Assembly: GCA_934317005.1 (NCBI GenBank)
Contig: CAKREB010000004.1
Coordinates: 1-64,000, forward strand
Length of the DNA: 64,000 bases
Reading direction: 5' to 3'
Origin: an uncultured Lachnospiraceae bacterium
GTDB lineage: Bacteria > Bacillota > Clostridia > Lachnospirales > Lachnospiraceae
Under the pieces are notes generated by a model. It ran no database searches, was not told the DNA's origin, and worked only from the letters and a program-made list of their open reading frames with translations. Made by a program: the position numbers and the translations under genes. Positions 1-7,139 of this stretch are shown one piece after another (positions within the stretch are counted from its first letter, which is position 1; every line of letters starts with the position of its first letter).

Positions 1-73
1 AACTGGCAGACGCCCAGGACTTAAAATCCTGTGGGTAGTGATACCCGTACCGGTTCGATTCCGGTCTGCGGCA
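1..73 (+). tRNA. tRNA-Leu (anticodon UAA), 5' end outside the window
   Basis: The anticodon stem CAGGA/TCCTG encloses loop CTTAAAA, giving anticodon UAA. A long variable arm (GGGTAGTGATACCC) marks a class II tRNA. The T-arm CCGGTTCGATTCCGG is intact and the molecule ends at discriminator A at 73, followed by TTT, so CCA is not encoded. The first bases (acceptor 5' strand and part of the D-arm) lie before the window. A tRNA gene beside a run of accessory genes is a common island junction, but I found no repeated copy of its 3' end downstream. Confidence 0.93.
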
Positions 74-84
74 TTTTGTTTTTA

Positions 85-125
85 GAAGCTGTAAGCCTTT
101 ATAAAGTAGAGGTTTACAGCTTTTT
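85..125 (+). terminator. Rho-independent terminator after tRNA-Leu
   Basis: The arms AAGCTGTAAGCCT and AGGTTTACAGCTT form a long stem with a short AT-rich loop, followed by TTTTT. It ends the tRNA transcript. Confidence 0.85.
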
Positions 126-153
126 GGCTTTATAATAGTTGTTTCTAGAAGAG

Positions 154-180
154 AGAAAATGCATTTGCATTTTCTTTTTT
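154..180 (+). terminator. Second terminator-like hairpin in tandem
   Basis: AGAAAATGCA and TGCATTTTCT form a 10-bp stem followed by a T tract. It sits about 30 bp after the first terminator and may be a back-up stop. Confidence 0.6.
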
Positions 181-221
181 GGAAAAATAAAACGGAGAAT
201 TTATGGAAGTATCTCAGATAT

Positions 222-267
222 TTCTTTAAAATGAAATGCAGATATAAATACATTTCATTTTAAAGAA
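222..267. repeat. Perfect 17-bp inverted repeat between tRNA and kinase operon
   Basis: TTCTTTAAAATGAAATG (222-238) is matched exactly by its reverse complement at 251-267 with a 12-bp loop. It lies just past the 3' end of the minus-strand kinase operon, so it may be a processing or termination hairpin for that operon, although it lacks a classical T tract. No gene is visible in 181-343. Confidence 0.7.
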
Positions 268-343
268 GTAATTATACACTGAGAAAGTGGTTTCTGGCTT
301 ATAGTAACGAAATATTTGTAAATCCTATGTCCATTTTTGGAGT

Positions 344-577
344 TTACACAATATTTGAAATGGTATCCAACCATATAGGAAGGGATAAAATTAGAACCAG
401 AATGAACACAATCCATCGAATTCGTGTTTTGTGTGCAGTTTTTTTATAACGCTTTTTTATTTGCTTGTTTATGTCTGCAAGATAGCGGTTATTTGTATAT
501 TGAAAATAATGTTTATTTTGTGCTTTCATACATTCGTATGCCTGTTGCATTCGAATAATATCATCTAGTTTTTTCAT
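344..577 (-). CDS. small protein with one C-terminal membrane segment
   Basis: This is a 77-residue protein I do not recognise. The first 50 residues are charged and rich in K, R, Y and Q. Residues about 52-72 (RWIVFILVLILSLPIWL) form one membrane segment, so most of the protein should face the cytoplasm. It follows the kinase gene by about 30 bp on the same strand and is probably the third gene of that operon. The start is uncertain: ATG at 577 has an AAAGG motif 13 bp upstream, whereas TTG at 589 would place that motif too close. Confidence 0.6.
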   Translation of the reverse strand: MKKLDDIIRMQQAYECMKAQNKHYFQYTNNRYLADINKQIKKRYKKTAHKTRIRWIVFILVLILSLPIWLDTISNIV

Positions 578-608
578 AAAAATATCCAAGCCTTTCTATT
601 ACGAATAA

Positions 609-1814
609 CTACCAATAAGTACCAAGAATTGCTAAAAACATGTATATAATTATGGAACGAATTATGTATCGTATGGCAGGTAGAATACGACAAAGTTTTT
701 GATAGCGGGGGAAAAAATTTTCGATATTAAACATATCAAATGCAAGTATATATGGTATTACAAAAACCAGGCAATCAGAAAAACGGTCATGCATTAGACA
801 GAAAAAACAGTATGGAATCAGTATCGTATATATTTCGCAGGCAATAAGCATTTTAGAAGGAGAGCCTGTTCGAAATCCCGGTATTTTTTGAAGTAGATGA
901 AACAGAGGTTTATCAGGATAAATAAGAGATAACTGTACTTCTTTTCGCAACTGTTTGATATTTTGATAGCGTATACCATAATCATCCGTACACATAAGAA
1001 AAATCTGGCGTGTTGTTTTGTTGAAATTTTTTAAAGATTTGAAGGCATCACATTCTTTTGGAGATTGTCCGGTGAGCATAAAGAAGAAAACACATCCCAA
1101 ACAATAGAGATCTAAACGATCTGTGGAATTTTTGAAGTCGATTGCATCTGGTGCTACATAAGCAAGGGTTCCCATTGCATGTGTAACGTTGTGATCAGCC
1201 GCCTGAACTGTCCGTGAAGCACCAAAGTCAATCAGTTTTACGGAGATAGACTGATGAATACCCGGTATCTTTTGAAGCGGTCCTTTTATGGGTAAAGCAT
1301 CGGTTAGTAATATGTTTTGGGGAGAGATATCACCGTGAACCAAATGATTTTGTTGTAGAGTAGAGAGGGCATCACAGAGTTGATCGAGAAAGATCAAGGC
1401 ATCCCTTTCTGAGAGACATCCAAAGCTTTGGATATACTGTTCTAATGTCAGGTAGCGTGTTTCGATTGCTCTGTCAGAAGGTAATGCAGCATAAGGGAGA
1501 GAAGTAGGGCGGGCAATAAATTCATTGATGGAAAGAGAATAGTTTGGATTTTTGGGATCTGTCAGGATACCGAAGATAGTTTCTAAGTGCGGATTCCAAT
1601 TCTTGGAAATAGTATCGTAGATAGGAAGCTGTCTGGGAGACAGTTCTTTTAGAATCACACTGGTATGTTCAGGCATAGAGATAGCCTGCTCTTTTTTGAT
1701 ATTTGCAAGATAGGTATGATATTGCTTCCTACGGATACTCAGACGGTCTAAAAAGTCAAAATCAAAATATACGGACAGATCATCGGCAAAATGTTGTATA
1801 GTATTTCCTAACAT
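609..1814 (-). CDS. membrane-anchored Ser/Thr protein kinase
   Basis: This 401-residue Hanks-type kinase has a probable ATP-binding lysine in VILK (K56). The catalytic loop HGDISPQN (160-167) has its Asp and Asn, but Ser replaces the usual Lys. The metal-binding DFG is at 196-198, followed by GTLAYVAPD (215-223) in place of APE. No glycine-rich loop is obvious near the N terminus. The last 80 residues contain about three hydrophobic segments, so the kinase domain probably sits on the inner membrane face. It overlaps the preceding helix-turn-helix gene by 7 bp, which suggests translational coupling. Substrates are unknown; the divergent membrane proteins at 2.6-4.9 kb are an obvious guess. Confidence 0.85.
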   Translation of the reverse strand: MLGNTIQHFADDLSVYFDFDFLDRLSIRRKQYHTYLANIKKEQAISMPEHTSVILKELSPRQLPIYDTISKNWNPHLETIFGILTDPKNPNYSLSINEFIARPTSLPYAALPSDRAIETRYLTLEQYIQSFGCLSERDALIFLDQLCDALSTLQQNHLVHGDISPQNILLTDALPIKGPLQKIPGIHQSISVKLIDFGASRTVQAADHNVTHAMGTLAYVAPDAIDFKNSTDRLDLYCLGCVFFFMLTGQSPKECDAFKSLKNFNKTTRQIFLMCTDDYGIRYQNIKQLRKEVQLSLIYPDKPLFHLLQKIPGFRTGSPSKMLIACEIYTILIPYCFFCLMHDRFSDCLVFVIPYILAFDMFNIENFFPRYQKLCRILPAIRYIIRSIIIYMFLAILGTYW

Positions 1815-2230
1815 AAGGTATCTAAGTGTTCCTTTCGTAAATTTTCATTGATATCATCGAGTGAAAGTGCTTCCTTTATGCCTTTTAAAATGATAAAGTC
1901 ACGCGCATTTCTGGCGTATAATTCGCTTGCTCCAAAGTGGAGCAGAGATTTCTGTACTTTTTCTATGTCAAACTCAAGTGTGATAAAAATAGAGAGTAAT
2001 TTGTCCCGGCTCATCTGCTTTTTAGAATTTAGAAAATCAGATAGTTGTGAAGGAGAGATATTGCATTCTGTAGCAATCTGGTTGGAACTGTAACCGTGTT
2101 CTTGAAACGCATTGTACAGTGCATGGCGTAATGCCTCTGGTGAAGCAAAGTCTATTTCTTCTGCACGGATTGGTTCTCCGGCTTGAATTTTTTCAAAAAT
2201 GTCATCGGTAGTAAGTGCTCTTTTTCCCAT
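1808..2230 (-). CDS. helix-turn-helix regulator, first gene of kinase operon
   Basis: The protein has 140 residues. The central part (SSNQIATECNISPSQLSDFLNSKKQMSRDKLL) is a Cro/C1-type helix-turn-helix. The C-terminal half ends with a segment (ARNARDFIILKGIKEALSLDDINENLRKEHLDTL) that could mediate oligomerisation. ATG at 2230 was chosen because it follows AGGAGG by 7 bp; the frame is open further upstream but has no ribosome site there. It directly adjoins a large inverted repeat at 2253-2411, a possible self-regulatory target. The next gene is a protein kinase, so kinase and regulator may act in one signalling path; that link is inference. Confidence 0.82.
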   Translation of the reverse strand: MGKRALTTDDIFEKIQAGEPIRAEEIDFASPEALRHALYNAFQEHGYSSNQIATECNISPSQLSDFLNSKKQMSRDKLLSIFITLEFDIEKVQKSLLHFGASELYARNARDFIILKGIKEALSLDDINENLRKEHLDTLC

Positions 2231-2252
2231 TTTCTTCCTCCTAAAGGATATA

Positions 2253-2411
2253 TGTACTCTCGGTATCTCCTCAAAACGAGTCATTTCGGCTAGATTTCCG
2301 ATATACTGTTTCCATTTTCTCGTCGTACACACCGTGTACGCACTGCGAAAATGTCATTGTATATCAAAAATCCATCTCGAAATTCTTCGTTCAGAAGATA
2401 CCGAGAGTACA
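2253..2411. repeat. large imperfect palindrome between divergent operons
   Basis: The outer arms TGTACTCTCGGTATCT (2253-2268) and its exact complement (2396-2411) are perfect over 16 bp. Inner arms also pair in part (GATATAC with GTATATC, CATTTTC with GAAAATG), closing on GTACACACCGTGTAC. The whole 159 bp can fold as one hairpin, as in a MITE or a structured leader. The rest of the intergenic region (2412-2643) shows only a good ribosome site (AAAGGAGATCG) before the 2644 gene. Confidence 0.75.
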
Positions 2412-2643
2412 TTTATCGTAGTTGTATATTTTTCTTCTGATTATATTGTTTGCAACATTTCTATCAACATTGCATTCAATTATAGCGTTCCTTCTATCGA
2501 TGTGCAAGAGCGATTTGAAAAAGCAATCACTGTCAGTGAATGAAATGGGGAAGAGAAGGGATTATAATAAACTAAAATTCATGTCAGTAACAAATATGTG
2601 AAGAGCAGTACAAAAATATGATATACAAAGGAGATCGAGAAAA

Positions 2644-3393
2644 ATGGATGATACGAGAGAATTGAAGGACATATATCGATCATTTTTAGATGTATTAAAT
2701 CAATATATCGCAAAAATGGATGAATATGAGGAAAAAACACTGGAATATAATGCGTTGGTAGATCAGGAAAATGAAATAAGAGGAAAGATTCCGGGTATTA
2801 TATGGGTATGTGTGGTGATTGGCGGAGTGATTGGCACCGTAGGTCTCATCATTGTGGGAACGATTATCGGATTGCTTATAGGTTATGCAATAGGGTGTTT
2901 ATTGGCTGTTATTACAAAAACGGATCATAAGTTTGAGAAGCTGGCAGATGAATTTCACAAGACAACGGTTGGTCCAGCGGAACATACCCTGAATAACCTG
3001 GAAAGAGAAATGCAGCAGTTATTGCATAGTGATGAAATGAAAGAGTTAAACGAAAGAGTTCCGGAAGATTATCGAAACATCGGTGCTTTAGAATTTTTTG
3101 TCCGGATGCTGTTAAACCGGCAGGCTGATACGGAGAAGGAATGCTTTAACTTGTATATGGAATATATGCAAAGAGAAAATATGATCAACTTACAGAATCA
3201 GCAGGTGAGCTTGTCACAGGATGCGTTGGTAACACAGCAGCAACAGTTAGCAGCAACGCAGCAAGTGAATCAGTCTTTAGGTTCTATTTCAGAAAATCAG
3301 ACAAAGATGTCAAAGCAGATGAAATATGGCAATGTAGTAAGTACGTTAAACTATATGAATACTCGCCAGTTAAGAAAAACTGTAAAAAAATAA
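2644..3393 (+). CDS. coiled-coil protein with a central membrane hairpin
   Basis: This protein of 249 residues is not recognised. Residues 1-48 are charged and predicted coiled coil. Residues about 50-94 form a glycine-rich hydrophobic stretch (IIWVCVVIGGVIGTVGLIIVGTIIGLL and onward), enough for two membrane passes. Residues 95-180 are again helical and charged. The C terminus is very rich in Gln and Ser (LSQDALVTQQQQLAATQQ). The ATG follows AAAGGAG by 9 bp. It heads a plus-strand set of three envelope-type genes divergent from the kinase operon, so a shared envelope-sensing role is plausible but unproven. Confidence 0.65.
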   Translation: MDDTRELKDIYRSFLDVLNQYIAKMDEYEEKTLEYNALVDQENEIRGKIPGIIWVCVVIGGVIGTVGLIIVGTIIGLLIGYAIGCLLAVITKTDHKFEKLADEFHKTTVGPAEHTLNNLEREMQQLLHSDEMKELNERVPEDYRNIGALEFFVRMLLNRQADTEKECFNLYMEYMQRENMINLQNQQVSLSQDALVTQQQQLAATQQVNQSLGSISENQTKMSKQMKYGNVVSTLNYMNTRQLRKTVKK

Positions 3394-3422
3394 TAGATGC
3401 GTAGAGAGTGTGAGGGAAAGAT

Positions 3423-4043
3423 ATGAATACAGTAGTAGCTTTTGTGGTTTTTATATTATCAATTGTCATTACACATATCATCTGTAACAGGATGATATGC
3501 ATTGGAACATTTCAAGCAATTTTCAAAGTTCGCTTTGGAATCTGGTTTGTTTCCTTTCTTATTTTGGCATCTATAGCGAATTCATTGCATTTAGTAAATT
3601 TTGATAAGGAAGAAAAGAAAGAAGCAAACAAAGTTACACAACAGGCAGTAGATAGATCGTTTACAGATATCAGTGAAGATACAAGTGATAGTAGTGATGC
3701 AGGCAGTTCGGAAGATACAGAGTATGATGATTCAGACAGTGACTGGTATGCAGATAATACATATGATGCAGACGATACGGCAGATGAGGAATATATACTG
3801 CCGGACAGTGCAGATCGAAAATTGAAAAAATCGGATCTAAAGGGATTATCCAAAAAAGAATTGCAGATTGCACGAAATGAAATATATGCGCGCCATGGAA
3901 GAATGTTTCAGGATACTCAGCTGCAGGAATATTTTGATGGACAATCCTGGTATCAGGGAACGACAGCTCCAGAGGATTTTTCGGAAGATATATTAAATTC
4001 TATAGAAAAAAGGAATGCAGCATTTATTAAGAAATTTGAGTAA
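3423..4043 (+). CDS. YARHG-domain membrane protein
   Basis: The protein has 206 residues. The N terminus has two hydrophobic segments (about 3-22 and 38-58). Residues 70-125 form a low-complexity acidic Ser/Asp/Tyr linker. The C-terminal 75 residues match the YARHG domain (LSKKELQIARNEIYARHGRMF, then LQEYFDGQSWY). YARHG domains are typically found on exported or lipid-anchored proteins of Clostridia, so this domain should face outside. It starts 29 bp after the coiled-coil gene with GAGGGAAAG upstream and probably shares its transcript. The biochemical role of YARHG is not established. Confidence 0.8.
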   Translation: MNTVVAFVVFILSIVITHIICNRMICIGTFQAIFKVRFGIWFVSFLILASIANSLHLVNFDKEEKKEANKVTQQAVDRSFTDISEDTSDSSDAGSSEDTEYDDSDSDWYADNTYDADDTADEEYILPDSADRKLKKSDLKGLSKKELQIARNEIYARHGRMFQDTQLQEYFDGQSWYQGTTAPEDFSEDILNSIEKRNAAFIKKFE

Positions 4044-4107
4044 GACGGTATCTTATGATATAAATAGGGTGCAAGAAATTATACATGTGCAGAAAAGGAG
4101 CAGAATC

Positions 4108-4872
4108 ATGAAGAAAAAATTAGGAATTGCGGTGGGAATCATTGTGGTAGTTGTAGCAGTACTATTTACGATTCATACAGTGAATCGTAATAAGGCTTTG
4201 AAAAATAAGACGGTACAGACAGCTCAGGCACTACTCGACAGAGAAAAAGCAGAAAAACTGGAAAATGATACAGGAGAAGCCGGAGAAGCAGCACAGGATG
4301 GCATTCAGGCATTGATAGAACTGGAACGGTATGACGATGCGAAGCGTATCATTAAAAAATACATTGCCATTTATCCCAAAGGAATTGCCTGGGCAGTATA
4401 TTATGCAGATGTATTAAAACAGCAGGAAAAGTGGGACGAGTTAGCCGTCATGATCGTAGGATATCTGACGGACAACTGGAAGATTGCTAATGTCACAACA
4501 AAACAGTTTGCATTGTATACAGATTTAAAAGATGCGATGGGAAATTTGGACGATGAGACGAAGAAAAAGGCAAAGGAATGTATCGCAGAAGTGGGAAAAA
4601 ACATTCAAATCTATGAAAAACTTCAGAAGGATCAGAACAATAATAGCTTGCAAAAAGATCAGAAGGAGTTAGAGATATTGAAAAAAGCAGGGGCAGATAA
4701 TGAGGTGTTTTTTGAACTCTATATGGAATATCTGCTTCAAACAGATCAGAAAAATGCAGCAAAAGAGTATCTGGATAATTACGAGAAACGGGGAAAGGAC
4801 AAGGATCAGACTCTGACCTATTCTCTGGAATCAGAAAAAATCAGTAAATGGAAAAAGACAATAGAAAAATAA
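4108..4872 (+). CDS. membrane-anchored TPR-like protein
   Basis: This 254-residue protein has a single N-terminal membrane anchor (MKKKLGIAVGIIVVVVAVLF) and a helical, charged exterior part. Repeated phrases (ALIELERYDDAKRIIKKYI, YADVLKQQEKWDELA, YMEYLLQTDQKNAAKEYLDNY) look like degenerate tetratricopeptide helices. The ATG at 4108 follows AAAAGGAG by 9 bp; the longer in-frame start overlapping the YARHG gene lacks a ribosome site. It is the last gene of the three-gene set and ends just before a terminator. Function is not recognised. Confidence 0.7.
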   Translation: MKKKLGIAVGIIVVVVAVLFTIHTVNRNKALKNKTVQTAQALLDREKAEKLENDTGEAGEAAQDGIQALIELERYDDAKRIIKKYIAIYPKGIAWAVYYADVLKQQEKWDELAVMIVGYLTDNWKIANVTTKQFALYTDLKDAMGNLDDETKKKAKECIAEVGKNIQIYEKLQKDQNNNSLQKDQKELEILKKAGADNEVFFELYMEYLLQTDQKNAAKEYLDNYEKRGKDKDQTLTYSLESEKISKWKKTIEK

Positions 4873-4878
4873 GCGAAA

Positions 4879-4916
4879 ATTGCCAATGTTCCAGAAAAAT
4901 CCCGGGCATTGGCAAT
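4879..4916. terminator. bidirectional terminator between convergent genes
   Basis: ATTGCCAATG and CATTGGCAAT make a perfect 10-bp stem between the TPR-like gene (plus) and the XRE regulator (minus). On the minus strand the stem is followed by TTTTCGC, so it probably stops both transcripts. Confidence 0.7.
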
Positions 4917-4921
4917 TCTCA

Positions 4922-5140
4922 TTATAGTATCTGATCGTGTTCGGACGGAACGTATTGAACAACATTCTCAATATTGCATTCAAGGATACGGCATAAGTCA
5001 TTGAGAGTAGTGGTAGTGATGGGTTTATTCTTTCGAAGTTTATCTATCGTGGCACTGGAAACATGATGATTTTTGATCAATGTATAGGTGGTTTCCTTTG
5101 AATGCTCTAATGTTTCCCAAAATGGTTTGTATTCGATCAT
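4922..5140 (-). CDS. small XRE-family DNA-binding regulator
   Basis: This 72-residue protein is almost entirely a Cro/C1-type helix-turn-helix (SSATIDKLRKNKPITTTTLNDLCRILECNIENVVQYV), similar to the short HTH_26 family. There is no effector domain, so activity is probably set by concentration or a partner. The ATG at 5140 has GGAGAG 9 bp upstream. About 100 bp away, on the other side of its start, lies a rightward promoter with a perfect dyad between -35 and -10 (5232-5260), the best candidate for its operator. It likely represses the GTPase cassette on the plus strand. Confidence 0.82.
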   Translation of the reverse strand: MIEYKPFWETLEHSKETTYTLIKNHHVSSATIDKLRKNKPITTTTLNDLCRILECNIENVVQYVPSEHDQIL

Positions 5141-5231
5141 AGGTGTAACTCTCCAATCTAAGCTACGGTACAGGTAGGGTGTGCTGTAACAAAAGTTAAT
5201 CTAAAGAAAAGCATATGGGAAGGAGCGGGGG

Positions 5232-5260
5232 TTGACTATAGTCACTAAAGTGACTATAAT
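5232..5260 (+). promoter_or_regulatory. promoter with perfect operator dyad in the spacer
   Basis: TTGACT (5232-5237), a 17-bp spacer and TATAAT (5255-5260) form a near-consensus SigA promoter. Half-site TATAGTCACT (5237-5246), two A residues and the exact mirrored half-site (to 5258) make a 22-bp dyad filling the spacer and overlapping both hexamers. A protein bound there would block polymerase. The promoter points to the GTPase cassette. Confidence 0.8.
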
Positions 5261-5271
5261 GGAAGTGAGGT

Positions 5272-5363
5272 ATGAAATTTGTAGAAAAAGGGAGGATGGG
5301 GAAATGAAAAGGGCGAAGAGAAAAGGGACATGGAAAGAAATAATTAGAATTAGGGCATTGTAG
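5272..5363 (+). other. two overlapping tiny ORFs in the leader (11 and 19 codons)
   Basis: Just after the operator-promoter, ATG at 5272 opens an 11-residue frame (MKFVEKGRMGK) preceded by AGTGAGG. Its stop overlaps ATG at 5304, which opens a 19-residue basic frame ending at 5363 and has GGGAGG 8 bp upstream. They could be leader peptides. The remaining leader up to 5522 shows no other gene. Coding status is uncertain. Confidence 0.3.
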
Positions 5364-5522
5364 AATGGTCGTGTGGATATGACTTTATTTCTAGGATGCT
5401 TTTTTGATAAGAAGGTTTGCATTGGGTGAGAGGGGGCAAGTATCGAGGATTTCATTTGAAAAATACTTAATTAGAATAGTTTAAGTAATATCATAAGTAA
5501 TTTGAAGATGGAGGTTAAATGA

Positions 5523-5705
5523 ATGAATGGTAAGAAGATTTGTTTTTACATTGTTGGAAGCAGTATAGTATTTCTTGTTGCGTGTATGTTTGTACCGAAA
5601 TTGAGTAAAAAAGTTACAAACAAGATTTATAGGGCAAACATATCAAGAGGTAACCATGATGATGAGTGGGGACCGGAAATTGTATATAAAACACAGCAAA
5701 AATAA
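5523..5705 (+). CDS. small single-pass membrane protein
   Basis: This is a 60-residue protein with one N-terminal membrane segment (ICFYIVGSSIVFLVACMFVP, about 6-25) and a charged tail of about 35 residues. It has a good ribosome site (ATGGAGG) about 9 bp before the ATG. It stands 18 bp before the GTPase gene and is very likely co-transcribed and translated with it. I do not recognise the family. A tiny membrane protein paired with a GTPase could recruit it to the membrane. Confidence 0.65.
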   Translation: MNGKKICFYIVGSSIVFLVACMFVPKLSKKVTNKIYRANISRGNHDDEWGPEIVYKTQQK

Positions 5706-5723
5706 AATTGAGGAGAAAAGATT

Positions 5724-6869
5724 ATGGAAATTAATACAGATGAAATTGCGGAGAAGTGTATTAAGGCAATAAAGGAACGATTAGAAAATTTAAATAAGCT
5801 GAATATTATTATTGTAGGAAAATCTGGTGTTGGTAAAAGTACACTTATCAATAGTCTTTTTAGGGGGAACTTTGCTGAAACAGGATTAGGACGACCAGTA
5901 ACGGATGAAATAAGGAGAATTGAAAAAAAGGATTATCCTTTGGCAATTTATGATACACCAGGTTTTGAGTTGTCTAAAGGACAACAGACAAAGGTAAAGG
6001 ATGAGATCATTGAATTGATCAATAAAGGATTTGCGTCACAAGACATTAATGATGCTATTCATTGTATTTGGTATTGTATTAACGTTGGAGGAAACAGAAC
6101 TTTTGATGCTACAGAGGTTGAATGGCTTAAGGAATTAACGGAGAGTAACAAACAGACCAAAGTGCCGATTATTGTGGTATTAACACAGTCTTGTCCAAAG
6201 AATAAAACTCAGACGATGAAGACGCAGGTTGAAAAAGAAAATTTAGATATTGTGAAAGTGGTTCCGGTGCTTGCCCAAGATATGGATTTTGACGGTAAAC
6301 TTATTTATAAAGCATATGGGCTAGATACCCTTATTAAGGTTATGAGTGAATTTCTTCCGGATGAGCTTCTAGATACTTTGCAAAATGTCCAAAAAGTATC
6401 GTTGAAATCAAAAAAAAAACATGCTCAAGTGGCAGTAGCAACAGCGGTAACTGCGGCCTTTGGTGAGGGGTTTGCACCTATTCCATTTTCAGATGCAGCA
6501 GTATTAGTGCCGACACAAGTAACCATGATTGCTTCGATTACTGCTATATTTGGTTTGGAGGTAGATAAAGGTTTTTTGACTGGGTTTGTATCTTCAACAA
6601 TTGGTACTGCAGGTGCAACGGTATTAGGAAGGACTATAGTATCAAATATGATTAAATTGATACCTGGTGTTGGAACTGGTATTGGTGGTCTAATATCAGG
6701 AACAACAGCAGGACTATTGACAACAGCACTGGGGGAAGCATATATAATTGTTATGGAGATGATTTACAAAGGTGAAATGACACGTGAGGATTTAGACTCA
6801 AAGGAAGGAAAAGCTACTATGAAAAGAATTTTTAGAGAAGAGCTTAAAAAAGAACGGAAGAAAAAATAA
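5724..6869 (+). CDS. GTPase with C-terminal DUF697-like hydrophobic domain
   Basis: This 381-residue GTPase has G1 GKSGVGKST (32-40), a G2 Thr in GRPVTDE (about 57-62) and G3 DTPG (77-80). The G4 position reads VVLTQSCPKN instead of TKxD, so base specificity may be weakened. Residues about 230-345 are alanine/glycine-rich hydrophobic helices resembling DUF697, which may associate with or insert into membrane. The C terminus is strongly basic (ELKKERKKK). The gene is AT-rich like its neighbours. It belongs to the Era/YfjP-like group of TRAFAC GTPases, several of which occur in defence or stress loci. Its exact role is unknown. Confidence 0.82.
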   Translation: MEINTDEIAEKCIKAIKERLENLNKLNIIIVGKSGVGKSTLINSLFRGNFAETGLGRPVTDEIRRIEKKDYPLAIYDTPGFELSKGQQTKVKDEIIELINKGFASQDINDAIHCIWYCINVGGNRTFDATEVEWLKELTESNKQTKVPIIVVLTQSCPKNKTQTMKTQVEKENLDIVKVVPVLAQDMDFDGKLIYKAYGLDTLIKVMSEFLPDELLDTLQNVQKVSLKSKKKHAQVAVATAVTAAFGEGFAPIPFSDAAVLVPTQVTMIASITAIFGLEVDKGFLTGFVSSTIGTAGATVLGRTIVSNMIKLIPGVGTGIGGLISGTTAGLLTTALGEAYIIVMEMIYKGEMTREDLDSKEGKATMKRIFREELKKERKKK

Positions 6870-6908
6870 ATTGTATTTTAGTGTTTCTTTGTGATGAGGA
6901 GGTAAAAA

Positions 6909-7078
6909 ATGCAGATGTGTTCATTTTGCAATAAAGTTTACAATGAATCAGAATATTTTTATTGCTCATTATAGAAGAAATATATCTAGAAGAGAGTGAA
7001 TTAAAAAATGAAATTATCAGACCGTATAAGGAAATGATGTTGAATGTAGTGAGAGAAATATGTATTTTGCATGTATAA
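6909..7078 (+). pseudogene. possible frameshifted zinc-ribbon gene
   Basis: GAGGAGG precedes ATG at 6909, which encodes 21 residues, MQMCSFCNKVYNESEYFYCSL, before TAG at 6972. The CxxC start looks like a zinc ribbon. In another frame, codons from 6971 to TAA at 7078 continue with IEEIYLEESELKNEIIRPYK and onward, without a start of its own. One frameshift near 6970 would join them into about 57 residues. It is either a broken gene or a very short peptide gene within the GTPase cassette. Confidence 0.4.
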
Positions 7079-7139
7079 ATGAGTCTGATAAATTCAATAA
7101 ATCTGGACAATAATAAAATAAGTACGGAGGAAGATAAAA

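Noticed and set aside
2199..2543. 114-codon plus-strand ORF across the palindrome
   Set aside because: It is antisense to the start of the HTH gene, has no ribosome site and runs through the inverted repeat. I saw no protein family in it.
5201..5455. 84-codon minus-strand ORF in the GTPase leader
   Set aside because: No ribosome site, and it is antisense to the promoter-operator. Composition looks random.
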